Shown here piece by piece: positions 17,754-25,516 of a DNA stretch of 64,000 bases. Made by a program: the position numbers and the translations under genes. Positions within the stretch are counted from its first letter, which is position 1; each line of letters starts with the position of its first letter. The DNA lies in NCBI GenBank assembly GCA_002189105.1, contig NIOB01000001.1, positions 310,001 through 374,000 on the forward strand. Direction: 5' to 3'. Source of the DNA: Saccharibacillus soli (lineage in GTDB: Bacteria > Bacillota > Bacilli > Paenibacillales > Paenibacillaceae). The notes below the pieces were generated by a model that did no database searches, was not told the DNA's origin, and saw only the letters and a program-made list of their open reading frames with translations.

Positions 17754-20012
17754 ATGGGAGCCTTTGGAGGATTCACTTTAACTAATAAGGGCCGTAACCT
17801 GCAAGCTAAGGCGCAGGCAGGGGCGGTTCTTAATTACACACGTGCAGCTATTGGTGACGGTACGCTCACGGGACAGTCCATGGTGACACTGACAGCGCTC
17901 ATAAGTCCGAGGAAGACTTTACCGATCACGAAGCTGCGCATGGTCCCCCCCGACCGAGTAGCAGTCGGGACAGTTATCAGTAACCAGGATATTTCGACTG
18001 GCTTTTATTTCCGCGAGATCGGAATCTTCGCGCAAGATCCGGATGAAGGAGAGATCCTCTATTCGTATGCCAATTCCGGAGCAAATGCCGAATATCTACC
18101 ACCAGCAGGCGGATCAGACATCATCGAAAAATCTGTCGATATGATCGTTCTTGTTGGCCAAGCTTCGCAGGTTACAGCAACGATCGACAGTTCACTTGTT
18201 TTTCCAACGTTTGCCGAAATGGAGGACGCGATTGAAGAAGCCATTGCAAACGTCAAAATCCCGCTGGTAGACAGCAACACCAGCAACAGTAAGACTTCCG
18301 CTCCGACCGCAGACGCGCTACGCCGAACGGTCGAATCGACGGCTGAGGCACTGGCGCTGAAACAAAACATCCTCCGGCTGCCTGACAACTATCTGGCAGC
18401 TTCCGTCCTGGTCAATGCTGCCCCAGACGCGCAGGGGCGTGCTTACCCAGATGGCGTGAGCATGTTTAAGGTGAGTGGCAGTGCAGGTGGCTGGCCGTCG
18501 GCGTATGGATACGTCTTGACTTTTCGGGCAGGGAGTGGAGGTTATCAGATTTTCTATGAGATGTACACTGGAGCCACGCAGACGGACAAAACGGCTCGGC
18601 AGTGGACACGGAGCAAGCGCGACAGCAACGCGTTTTGGCAGGACTGGGCAAAAGGATTGACCGAAGCGGATTTGGACGACACCACAAACAGCACCAGCAA
18701 GACGAAAGCACCAACAGCAGACGCACTACGCAGGGCGTATGAGCTTGCAGCCTCGAAAATGGATGCCAATCGCCAGTCTAATCTGGTGCCGAACGGGTCG
18801 GGTCTTTTGGGTTTGGTGGGGTGGGGCAGCTCAGACGTTTGGGCTACATCCAGGAGCGCCGGTGATGGCGTTGGCGAATTTGCATACGGTGGAGCCGGTG
18901 GTGGGGTCTATCGCATCCTCCAATCCGACCCTATCGTTGTTTATGCAGGCGCTCAGTATAATGCTTCCGTTGCCTTCTATTTAGATTCGTCGCAGGCGAA
19001 TGACGCTTCCTACATTGAGGTCGTTAGAGGTGACACTGGGGCGATTATTGGATCTGTAGGGGCGCGTTCAGGCGATCAGTGGGTAAGAAGAGGTTTTGAC
19101 TTCACCGTTCCCGCAGGCTGTACATTGATTCGCGTTCGCCTTATTGTGCAGGCGAACGCAACAGCATCTTACAAGGGCTTTAGACAGGTGCAAATCACCT
19201 TGGGTAGCGGGATCAAAGCTTGGAACGATGATGCTGATTTGTACCTCTCACGGACTTGGCAGAGATATAAACTGACTGAGGACAGCGGACTCTCGCAGAA
19301 CATCAGCAATGGCACTTTGAATGACAAGAAAACGAAGGGATTCTTCGCGGGATCGAACGTAACAGGCGCACCAGACACGGGATTCTGGTTCTTCGAGGTG
19401 CAACCGTACTTTACAGGTGACTATGTGGTGCAGATTGCCAGGAACTTGTTCTCTGACACCTATCGTCAGCGGCGCTTCGCGGATGGATCATGGAAGCCAT
19501 GGACCGATGACCTTTTTCAGTCTGTCGTTAGCGGCAAAAACGACGTTAAACAAGCCGGTATTTTAAAAGGCGGTACGTTTAATCAAGCTGGGAGTGTACC
19601 CACGTTTGCGGAGTTGGTTTCGGGTGTAAACAGCATCGTCCTTGGATACAAGGCTGCGCCTGGCGAAACTCTTCTCTACAATTTCGGCTACTCCGGATCG
19701 CATAAAAGCCCAACATACACCCGGCAGCTCTTAATGCGGACAAACGTCCCCGGCACGTTCCGGCTCCGCTACACCCTTGTTAACGACGGCAGCGGAATCG
19801 GCTTCGCGCGAATCTATAAAAACGGCGTGGCCTATGGGTTGGAAAGGACCGTAAACCCAGGCAGTCCGAACAGTGTGACGTTTGTAGAGGACCTTTATTT
19901 CAGTGCCGGAGATACGATTGAGTTTTGGACCAGAGCGCAAACGACGGATTCCAACTATGTCAGGCTGGACGACGTCAGAGCGCTTGCGGCCAGCCCTATT
20001 TTCACGACATAA
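17754..20012 (+). CDS. Tail fibre protein with pyocin-knob-like and carbohydrate-binding-like modules
   Basis: Receptor-binding fibre, about 752 residues from ATG 17754 (RBS AAGGAGGGG). The N-terminal 150 residues (GAFGGFTLTNKGRNLQAKAQ) are the phage tail-collar fibre attachment domain. Two copies of a short linker repeat follow, with SKTSAPTADALRR near residue 180 and SKTKAPTADALRR near residue 310. Between them lies a pyocin-knob-like segment ending KRDSNAFWQDWAKGL. Residues about 350-490 look like a jelly-roll sugar-binding domain (YNASVAFYLDSSQANDASYI). The C-terminal domain is likely the tip. Host range would be set here. Confidence 0.88.
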   Translation: MGAFGGFTLTNKGRNLQAKAQAGAVLNYTRAAIGDGTLTGQSMVTLTALISPRKTLPITKLRMVPPDRVAVGTVISNQDISTGFYFREIGIFAQDPDEGEILYSYANSGANAEYLPPAGGSDIIEKSVDMIVLVGQASQVTATIDSSLVFPTFAEMEDAIEEAIANVKIPLVDSNTSNSKTSAPTADALRRTVESTAEALALKQNILRLPDNYLAASVLVNAAPDAQGRAYPDGVSMFKVSGSAGGWPSAYGYVLTFRAGSGGYQIFYEMYTGATQTDKTARQWTRSKRDSNAFWQDWAKGLTEADLDDTTNSTSKTKAPTADALRRAYELAASKMDANRQSNLVPNGSGLLGLVGWGSSDVWATSRSAGDGVGEFAYGGAGGGVYRILQSDPIVVYAGAQYNASVAFYLDSSQANDASYIEVVRGDTGAIIGSVGARSGDQWVRRGFDFTVPAGCTLIRVRLIVQANATASYKGFRQVQITLGSGIKAWNDDADLYLSRTWQRYKLTEDSGLSQNISNGTLNDKKTKGFFAGSNVTGAPDTGFWFFEVQPYFTGDYVVQIARNLFSDTYRQRRFADGSWKPWTDDLFQSVVSGKNDVKQAGILKGGTFNQAGSVPTFAELVSGVNSIVLGYKAAPGETLLYNFGYSGSHKSPTYTRQLLMRTNVPGTFRLRYTLVNDGSGIGFARIYKNGVAYGLERTVNPGSPNSVTFVEDLYFSAGDTIEFWTRAQTTDSNYVRLDDVRALAASPIFTT

Positions 20013-20022
20013 GGAGGCAATT

Positions 20023-20343
20023 ATGCGAATTGTTGCTTACGACGGAACGAAGGATGAAGAGGAACGGATCGTAGCGGAGCAGTTAGAAGCCGGATATTAC
20101 CTGGTGGAGATACAAAATATTATAGAAGGCGACTATCTGGGATTTGCAGAATCCCCCCTCCAGCCCACTGATCCAGAAGATTCAGAATTGCAGAAGGTAC
20201 GAGCCACGGTTGTCGAATTAGAGCAACGAACGAAGCTGCTGGAGTATGCAGCACAGACAACGGGCGAAACACTCGACGTTCATGAGGGTGCAATCTTCGA
20301 CGTGACTAAGTTGGCGCTCGGTGGATCACCTGAAGACTTATGA
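20023..20343 (+). CDS. Phage protein downstream of fibre, unknown
   Basis: 106 residues from ATG 20023, with AAGGAGG five bases upstream. The first 45 residues are acidic and beta-like (MRIVAYDGTKDEEERIVAEQ), then a coiled-coil stretch with LQKVRATVVELEQRTKLLEY. Such small coiled-coil proteins after the fibre gene may be fibre chaperones or accessory tail parts. I recognise no family. Confidence 0.65.
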   Translation: MRIVAYDGTKDEEERIVAEQLEAGYYLVEIQNIIEGDYLGFAESPLQPTDPEDSELQKVRATVVELEQRTKLLEYAAQTTGETLDVHEGAIFDVTKLALGGSPEDL

Positions 20344-20399
20344 TTGTACGAATACTGCTCTGGCTGCTCCTGAAGCTTATGAAGGGAGGTGAGGTGAAT

Positions 20400-20546
20400 A
20401 TGCTGATTGTAATGCTTGCAGGCCGCATCGTACGCGGTGCAACTCCATTCTCTGAGATTCCTGATCCAATCAAACCGAAAGTTTATGATGAGTTGAAAGC
20501 AAACGGAGTCGAATTCCTGGCTGGCGACTATAAGCCTGCCGAGTAA
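20400..20546 (+). CDS. Small XkdX/CD1375-like phage protein
   Basis: 48 residues from ATG 20400, which has GGGAGGTGAGG upstream; a longer frame from 20340 would overlap the previous stop but lacks a separate RBS. The pattern IVRGATPFSEIPDPIKPKVY matches the small CD1375/XkdX type of proteins found between fibre genes and holins in Firmicute phages (a short hydrophobic start, then a helix-turn around IPDPIKPKV). Role unknown. Confidence 0.6.
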   Translation: MLIVMLAGRIVRGATPFSEIPDPIKPKVYDELKANGVEFLAGDYKPAE

Positions 20547-20612
20547 ACCGCATCCTCGTGGATCGCGGTTATTTTTATGCCCTCGGAGCAATCCGGGGGC
20601 TCATTTTATGTG
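20546..20612 (+). terminator. Two stem-loops between tail and lysis genes
   Basis: AACCGC pairs with GCGGTT (20547-20567) and is followed by ATTTTTA. A second stem uses GCCCTCGG and CCGGGGGC (20579-20604) and is followed by TCATTTT. Together they likely end or attenuate late tail transcription before the lysis cassette. Confidence 0.6.
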
Positions 20613-20628
20613 ACGGGAGATAGAGAGG

Positions 20629-21126
20629 ATGGGGGAACAAATAATCAAGGGGGCGGCTGCGGCCGTCGGGGCCGTGGTCGGCTACCTATTTGGAGGACTG
20701 TCTATGCTGATTAATTTACTACTGCTCCTCGTAGCTGTTGACTGGGCGACAGGTTGGGCGGCTGCGTGGATGCGCGGAGAGCTGAAAAGCCGAGTCGGAT
20801 TCAACGGCATTATTCGCAAAGTGGCCATCTTCGCTGTAGTGGCGATCGCACATCTAATCGACGGCGTGCTTGGAGATCTGCACATGTTCCGCGATGCGGT
20901 GATCTTCTTCTACCTTGCCAATGAGTTGCTGTCCGTTGTCGAGAACCTGGGCAAAATGGGAGTGCCCATGCCGCCGATTATTCGGGACGCAGTGCACATT
21001 TTCGAGTCGAAAACGAAGGTGGAGCCAAACCCGATGCTGATCCCTGAGGCTCAGCCCGAGATCATTAAGCAGGAGATCGCTGCTGAAGAAGCTGCCGCAG
21101 ATCCGGAAGACAATAAGACGGCCTGA
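20629..21126 (+). CDS. Phage holin (phage_holin_4 family)
   Basis: Membrane pore former that releases endolysin at the end of the lytic cycle. 165 residues; family marker VDWATGWAAAWMRGELKSRV with GFNGIIRKVAIFAVVAIAHL and a third hydrophobic segment FRDAVIFFYLANELLSVVEN. Three membrane spans, then an acidic cytosolic tail (EEAAADPEDN). RBS AGAGAGG precedes ATG 20629. Directly upstream of the amidase. Confidence 0.9.
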   Translation: MGEQIIKGAAAAVGAVVGYLFGGLSMLINLLLLLVAVDWATGWAAAWMRGELKSRVGFNGIIRKVAIFAVVAIAHLIDGVLGDLHMFRDAVIFFYLANELLSVVENLGKMGVPMPPIIRDAVHIFESKTKVEPNPMLIPEAQPEIIKQEIAAEEAAADPEDNKTA

Positions 21127-21148
21127 TAGCCGGAGAGGATGAATCGCA

Positions 21149-22060
21149 TTGAATCTGAGTAAATATAATATTGAGCGCCGCTACATCGTCAAGCGCTCCA
21201 ATACACGGCCCGGCCTTCGGTTAACTACCGGAGTGCCGGCTTTTTTCGTCGCTCATGATACAGGAAACCCTGGAGCGAGTGCCGAAGCACATTTTAGGTA
21301 CTTCAATAATCTTCAAGGTCGTTCGGCTTCTGCCCATACCTTTATCGATGACAAGCAGATCCTGGAGATTATCCCAACTGGCACTGGGGATGAGCCAGGA
21401 GAAAAGGCTTGGCACGTGCTCTACAACGTGAAGACTGACAACGAGCGTTTTGGTTACAACGCCAATGATGCAGCGATTGGCGTCGAGCTTTGCTACGGCG
21501 GCGGGATCGACTTCGAGCAGGCGTACCGTCGCTTCGTCTGGTATTTGGCGTTTTGCTGCACCAAGTTCGGTAAGAACCCGCGCCTGTTCATCCCGAGCCA
21601 TAAGCAGTTGGACCCGGCGCGAAAGATCGACTGCGACCAGGCGCTCAAGGCCGGTGGAAAGACACTCAAGGATTTGATTGCGGACGTCGTCTCCGAGATG
21701 GCCGTCAGCGCAGCGCCTACGCCAGTCGTACCTGATTTCGCTACGCTGCCTGTAGCGGTGGCGACGGAATTGATCGACAAATATGTGCGCCCAGCTTGGG
21801 CGGCAGCGGGACAGCAGCCAGAAGCTGATCATTTCCACCGGCTCGCCACAAACCTGCGATCGGCGGCTGGCGTAGACGATGCTCTACACGCTCTTGCCGC
21901 GCCCGTTAAGCTGCATAAGAGCAATGTCCAAGAGGTCGTTTTCCGCTGGTTGTCGCCGGCATGGTACGTCGCACGCGACGCTGGAGATCCGGAACGGGCA
22001 AGGCACTATAATGCTCTGGCAAATTGGATTCGGGCAGCGGCCGGACTGCCATCAGCTTAA
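21149..22060 (+). CDS. Endolysin: N-acetylmuramoyl-L-alanine amidase (amidase_2)
   Basis: Cleaves the amide bond between muramic acid and the stem peptide to lyse the host. 303 residues from TTG 21149 (RBS GGAGAGGATG). The catalytic domain spans residues 25-170: zinc ligands are likely His36 (FFVAHDTGN), the later SAHTFID region, and HKQLDPARKIDC. Residues about 195-300 form a C-terminal segment with two similar halves (VRPAWAAAGQQ... and WLSPAWYVARDAG...), probably wall binding. No signal peptide, consistent with holin-dependent export. Confidence 0.9.
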   Translation: MNLSKYNIERRYIVKRSNTRPGLRLTTGVPAFFVAHDTGNPGASAEAHFRYFNNLQGRSASAHTFIDDKQILEIIPTGTGDEPGEKAWHVLYNVKTDNERFGYNANDAAIGVELCYGGGIDFEQAYRRFVWYLAFCCTKFGKNPRLFIPSHKQLDPARKIDCDQALKAGGKTLKDLIADVVSEMAVSAAPTPVVPDFATLPVAVATELIDKYVRPAWAAAGQQPEADHFHRLATNLRSAAGVDDALHALAAPVKLHKSNVQEVVFRWLSPAWYVARDAGDPERARHYNALANWIRAAAGLPSA

Positions 22061-22109
22061 TCTGATTTGGTCGTTTGTTTATGATTAATATATTCCAGTT
22101 TAGGTCGGT

Positions 22110-22152
22110 AAAGTGCTGTTTCAGATAAATATCTGAGACAGCACTTTTTATA
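22110..22152 (+). terminator. Terminator after lysis cassette
   Basis: AAAGTGCTGT pairs with ACAGCACTTT, with an inner CAGATA/TATCTG stem and a T run, so a long, stable Rho-independent terminator. It marks the end of the phage late operon. Confidence 0.85.
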
Positions 22153-22364
22153 TGTAAAAAGCACTAAAACACACTATCCAAAATGGAGAAAATAGGATAA
22201 AATACAAAAAGATAAGATTCAATGAGACTTATCTCCTAAGAGCCTAGATGCAGACTCAATACAAACTCCTTATAATTTTATAGAACTTCTCAGCTGAATA
22301 CAGTTGAGTGAGGCTTTTGATAAAGTCGTATTTTTGCTACATTTAGTATAGAGGAGAGACCCTT
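22153..22364. other. Intergenic promoter region of cargo module
   Basis: About 210 bases, AT-rich, between the phage late terminator and the cargo module. It must hold the module promoter, but I cannot single out one pair of -35/-10 boxes. GAGGAGAG at 22351-22358 is the RBS for the TTG at 22365. Confidence 0.4.
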
Positions 22365-23348
22365 TTGATAATCAATGAGCTTGAATTTTTAAATGCTGTA
22401 CCTGCGGACCGATTGAGACACACAGTAGAAAAGGAAGAACTTGAATGTGGAAAGTTAAAATCCGCAGAAATGTTCGAAGAGCTACTTCGTGTGAAGCCAA
22501 CGCTAACAGAAGACTTATTTTTACAATATAAATATGCTGGGAAAACTGCTGTTAATATCTTTGAAAATACGGATTTTCCAGAGGCCCTTAACGATAAGTC
22601 GGATTTTCTGCTACATATAAAACGCAAGCTTGTTCTTGGAACCGCTATTGTAGGAAGACAATTCAGACCAGAGATCACCGATAGTCCTCAGTTGAATTTT
22701 ATTGATGATTTAGGAGATGCGCTTTTGTTGCAGTGGGTATCTGGAGAAAAGAAATTGGCGTGGGATGGTTATGAGACAATAGAGCGTATGCATCCTAATT
22801 TCGAGTATATGATGATTAGGTTTGGCAGTCCAACATTCGTTGAGCTCCGTTGTGGTTACTCAATGCATAAAAAATACAAAAATTCGCTTGAAGAACTTCT
22901 TTCTGTTTCGGCAGATGAGTCTGTATCTTTAAATTGGTTGCCAGTAACAAAAGTTACAGAAAAAGAAGCAGAGGAGATTTCTAATCGCTTAAATGCAGGC
23001 TTGATTGAATCTGAAGTTACCGGCGATGGTTGTATTGGTCGTTTATCCTTATGTGCTGCTCCTGGAATCGATGATTTGAAAAAAGAAAATCAATATAATG
23101 AAATGGTGGCAGGCAGGCAGTATCTCGCACAAGTTTTTACCATTAATTATAGAGAAGAAGATACTGGATATTCAACGTTAGTGAAATTTAAAATCAATCA
23201 CAAGGGTGGATTTGAATTTAAAAGCAAAGTTAGTGAACGCATAATTAGAAATATTCTTGACGTTTTTATTGATGTACGATATGGTGGAAATTCGGTATCT
23301 TCTACTATAATGACAGAAGTAGAAACTGGGGAAGAAGCAGTTTCGTAA
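22365..23348 (+). CDS. Cargo module gene 1, unknown, 327 aa
   Basis: Unrecognised protein starting at TTG 22365 (RBS GAGGAGAG, 6-7 bases away). No signal peptide or membrane span. The first 100 residues are helical and charged (RLRHTVEKEELECGKLKSAE). The middle has aromatic-rich beta segments (NFEYMMIRFGSPTFVELRCG). The last 70 (FTINYREEDTGYSTLVKFKI) look like a beta domain followed by a helix. AT-rich compared with the phage late genes, suggesting separate acquisition. It is followed 16 bases later by a second unknown gene. Position after the lysis genes is a usual site for lysogenic conversion or defence cargo; function not assigned. Confidence 0.75.
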   Translation: MIINELEFLNAVPADRLRHTVEKEELECGKLKSAEMFEELLRVKPTLTEDLFLQYKYAGKTAVNIFENTDFPEALNDKSDFLLHIKRKLVLGTAIVGRQFRPEITDSPQLNFIDDLGDALLLQWVSGEKKLAWDGYETIERMHPNFEYMMIRFGSPTFVELRCGYSMHKKYKNSLEELLSVSADESVSLNWLPVTKVTEKEAEEISNRLNAGLIESEVTGDGCIGRLSLCAAPGIDDLKKENQYNEMVAGRQYLAQVFTINYREEDTGYSTLVKFKINHKGGFEFKSKVSERIIRNILDVFIDVRYGGNSVSSTIMTEVETGEEAVS

Positions 23349-23364
23349 TGGAAGGAGTGACAAA

Positions 23365-23745
23365 ATGAGCATTAGAGCAGGGGCTGTTGACCAAGTGTTA
23401 GAACGCTTAGCTTTGGAAAATAAAAGTCGTTTTAATGCTTATTTTGTCGCTCATGCTTCAGGGCAATCAGATATAGATTTAGTAAATGATTATTTGCTCA
23501 TGAAAGCAAAATTCGGAGCTCTCGAAATGAAAGTAGAAAGTATTTGCCCTAATAACCACATCGATCAGACATTTAAAAACAATATTCTCCCGACACATGA
23601 AATCCAATGTAGGTTCTGTATCGACGGCGACAACGAAGGTTTTTATATGCCAGATCCGGAAAATACAAATGTAGTTTTTTCGTTTACATCTGATTATTTA
23701 GAAGATTTAAAAAAAAAACATCAAAAGAGATTGATAGCAATTTGA
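23365..23745 (+). CDS. Cargo module gene 2, unknown, 126 aa, Cys/His pairs
   Basis: 126 residues with RBS GGAAGGAG before ATG 23365. Helical N-terminus (VDQVLERLALENKSRFNAYF), then a possible zinc-binding set: ICPNNH near residue 70 and CRFC near residue 92. The C-terminus is Lys-rich. No known family. Overlaps gene 3 by TTGA, so the two are coupled. Confidence 0.75.
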   Translation: MSIRAGAVDQVLERLALENKSRFNAYFVAHASGQSDIDLVNDYLLMKAKFGALEMKVESICPNNHIDQTFKNNILPTHEIQCRFCIDGDNEGFYMPDPENTNVVFSFTSDYLEDLKKKHQKRLIAI

Positions 23746-24188
23746 GTTTTGAAGTAAATATTAACGCTGCGGAAAACTACTCTTTTGCTAGAATGATGGC
23801 TAATAGTCAAGTGTTTTTTAATATTGTAGGAGGTAATTTCCATATGGAAAATCATGATCATTCTAGAAGCATGAAAGATATTAATTTTTCAGGAGCAACT
23901 TTCGGGGATAACGTTAACTTTCAAGGAGACCATAACACACAATCGGTGCAAGGAAAAGTGATTGATGAATCACTGGAAAAAGTGTTAAATTCTTTGATTA
24001 CTGAAATAAAAGGAAGCATTGCCGATCCAGATGATCAACAGGATTGTATTGATGAGGTTAATAAAATAAAAAAAGCTGTATCTGAAGGTAATAAGGAACG
24101 TGCAGCGAAAATCTATGCTAGACTTTCAGAAGGTGTTAAAGTGCTTGCTTCCGCAGGTTCTTTGGCAAAAATTTTAGGAATCATTTAA
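23742..24188 (+). CDS. Cargo module gene 3, beta-repeat plus helical tail, 148 aa
   Basis: 148 residues from TTG 23742, overlapping the gene 2 stop. The N-terminal 65 residues contain short Asn/Gly/Phe repeats (FFNIVGGNFHME, INFSGATFGDNVNFQGDHN) like a small beta-solenoid. The rest is helical (LEKVLNSLITEIKGSIADPD) and ends in a hydrophobic LASAGSLAKILGII tail that could insert in a membrane. Similar repeat-plus-helix proteins occur beside bacterial immune effectors, but I cannot name a family, so this is only suggestive. Confidence 0.75.
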   Translation: MSFEVNINAAENYSFARMMANSQVFFNIVGGNFHMENHDHSRSMKDINFSGATFGDNVNFQGDHNTQSVQGKVIDESLEKVLNSLITEIKGSIADPDDQQDCIDEVNKIKKAVSEGNKERAAKIYARLSEGVKVLASAGSLAKILGII

Positions 24189-24210
24189 CTCGAAAATTTA
24201 GGGGATTGTC

Positions 24211-24244
24211 AAAAAAGCTAGGGCATATCTGCCCTAGCTTTTTC
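24211..24244 (+). terminator. Terminator after cargo module
   Basis: AAAAAGCTAGGGC pairs with GCCCTAGCTTTTT around ATATCT. A strong Rho-independent terminator directly after the three-gene module. Confidence 0.88.
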
Positions 24245-24490
24245 ATTTTACATCGACCTGGCTGTGCTAATCATCGTGTCCGCGCTCTCGCTCATCGGCT
24301 AAGGATTCAAGCAGACCCGAAAGTGTCTGAACTGGTCGATCCTCTGAATAATCTTATTGCCGGGCGTCGTCTTCGGTCTGATGGTCGTCGGCGTTACTGT
24401 GACCGGTGTAATCCAGGGCCTCATTGCGGTTGCACTCGCTGTCCTTGGCCAGCAGTTCGTGAAGCAAACAAAAACCGGCATGGACAAACA
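24243..24490 (+). pseudogene. Decayed phage holin
   Basis: Holin-like protein broken by frameshifts near 24300 and 24362. Pieced together, the frames read DLAVLIIVSALSLIG, then IQADPKVSELVDPLNNLIAG, then VVFGLMVVGVTVTGVIQGLI and ALAVLGQQFVKQTKTG. The pattern of two spans with PLNNLIAG-type and GLIAVALAV motifs fits small phage holins. No start or RBS is intact. The 14-base inverted repeat at 24483-24522 follows it. Confidence 0.65.
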
Positions 24491-24522
24491 AATCCCTCCA
24501 ATTAAGGCGGGATTTGTTTGTC
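24483..24522. terminator. Perfect 14-bp inverted repeat between holin remnant and secreted-protein gene
   Basis: GACAAACAAATCCC (24483-24496) is matched by GGGATTTGTTTGTC (24509-24522). It lies 2 bases beyond the stop of the minus-strand gene and may stop transcription from both sides, although neither side has a long T run. Confidence 0.5.
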
Positions 24523-24524
24523 GT

Positions 24525-25115
24525 CTAATATCCAGCATTATTCAAGGCATCATAAGCTCGTTGAATATAGAATCCGTACCTTTTCTTAGCATCCAATCCA
24601 GCGTAAGCATGAAGATTGAAAGCTTCAGAACTGTTTTTTAAATACATACTAAAATTGTATCTTGTTCCGGTTGTGTAATAGGCGGCAAGATATTGATTAG
24701 CGGCTGCATACCTATTTATGGCTTTAAGATAATCACTTAAGATTTTTGAGGCTGTTGCATCGTTAATGTAGCTTAATTCAGCGGCCAACTCGTTTCGTTT
24801 TTCGGATATCGAATTTAGTCTGCTTTTCAAACCGATCTGAACCGTGTTCATACGTTTAATTGTCATTTCATCAGAAGCCAGCGAAATTCCATTCCCAAAA
24901 TTATCAAGAAGGTCTTCAAGTGCTTCGAGTTGGTGAAAATAGTCTGCATAAACGATGTCGCTATTCGCTTGCGATAAACTCTGCTTAGAAGCAGCTTCAG
25001 CCGCAGTAGGGAAGTCATCATAATACGAATCAGCTTTTACAGCGCTAACGTTTCCAGGCAAGGCCAACGCTCCAGTCAGCGTGATCGAAAATACTCCTAG
25101 CATAAACTTCTTCAA
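24525..25115 (-). CDS. Secreted helical protein, paralogue A
   Basis: 196 residues from TTG 25115, with GGAGGG upstream; the longer frame back to 25250 would place the signal peptide internally. MKKFMLGVFSITLTGALALP is a signal peptide with cleavage after a Val-Ser-Ala-type site near residue 24. The mature part is helical, with LKAINRYAAANQYLAAYYTT and a MYLKNSSEAFNLHAYAG tail. It is clearly homologous to the protein at 33672-34235 (shared LKAIN-Y--AN-YL--YY-T--YN--MYLK). Function unknown; secreted and non-enzymatic in look. A promoter block shared with another gene lies upstream. Confidence 0.8.
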   Translation of the reverse strand: MKKFMLGVFSITLTGALALPGNVSAVKADSYYDDFPTAAEAASKQSLSQANSDIVYADYFHQLEALEDLLDNFGNGISLASDEMTIKRMNTVQIGLKSRLNSISEKRNELAAELSYINDATASKILSDYLKAINRYAAANQYLAAYYTTGTRYNFSMYLKNSSEAFNLHAYAGLDAKKRYGFYIQRAYDALNNAGY

Positions 25116-25144
25116 AACATCACCCTCCGTATTTTTATATCTCC

Positions 25145-25181
25145 AACATACCAGATTTCCCCAGTAAGGCCTAGACGCTTG
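25145..25181 (-). promoter_or_regulatory. Shared promoter block A (extended -10 plus TAGGCCTT element)
   Basis: On the minus strand, TAGGCCTT stands upstream of TCTGGTATGTT, an extended -10 (TGnTATGTT). The same layout and spacing recurs upstream of the gene at 32932-33357. The -35 position is not TTGACA, so an activator may bind TAGGCCTT. Confidence 0.5.
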
Positions 25182-25273
25182 TTTGTTCGCTTGATACGAT
25201 ATGAGCAACCGAAAGAATCGGCTCTGCCTGGATAGCCAGTACAGAGCCAATTTCCGTTATAAGGAGGCTCATC

Positions 25274-25474
25274 ATGAATACATATAAAGAGCTGACCAGC
25301 AACGAAGAATTTTTCGCTGCGGCTTTGCTGCAGGTAGAAATTTTGGTCGTTGATGCTATTGAAAAGCTGATTGTTTCTTGCGACAGTACAGTTGAAAAAT
25401 ACACTGATTTTAGCGTTCGTATCGGCGGTGTTTACTACCAGCGCGACACTCACCTTTTCAAAGTCTCCACATAA
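25274..25474 (+). CDS. Small unknown protein, 66 aa
   Basis: 66-residue acidic protein with a strong RBS (AAGGAGG at 25261-25267) and a clean terminator, so very likely expressed. MNTYKELTSNEEFFAAALLQ begins a helix; the second half is beta-like (FSVRIGGVYYQRDTHLF). No family known to me. A stem-loop (GGCTCTG/CAGAGCC, 25220-25248) lies in its 5' leader and a 28-codon ORF starting at 25201 precedes it. Confidence 0.7.
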   Translation: MNTYKELTSNEEFFAAALLQVEILVVDAIEKLIVSCDSTVEKYTDFSVRIGGVYYQRDTHLFKVST

Positions 25475-25516
25475 AAAAGGCCCGCTCAGGAGAGATCCTG
25501 TAGCGGACTTTTTTTA
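25473..25516 (+). terminator. Bidirectional terminator
   Basis: AAAAAAGGCCCGCT and AGCGGACTTTTTTT pair around CAGGAGAGATCCTG. T runs exist on both strands, so it can end the plus small gene and the minus HNH gene. Confidence 0.85.

Noticed and set aside
24206-24505. Open frame of 99 residues over the cargo terminator
   Set aside because: It starts inside a terminator, has no RBS and overlaps the frames of the decayed holin.
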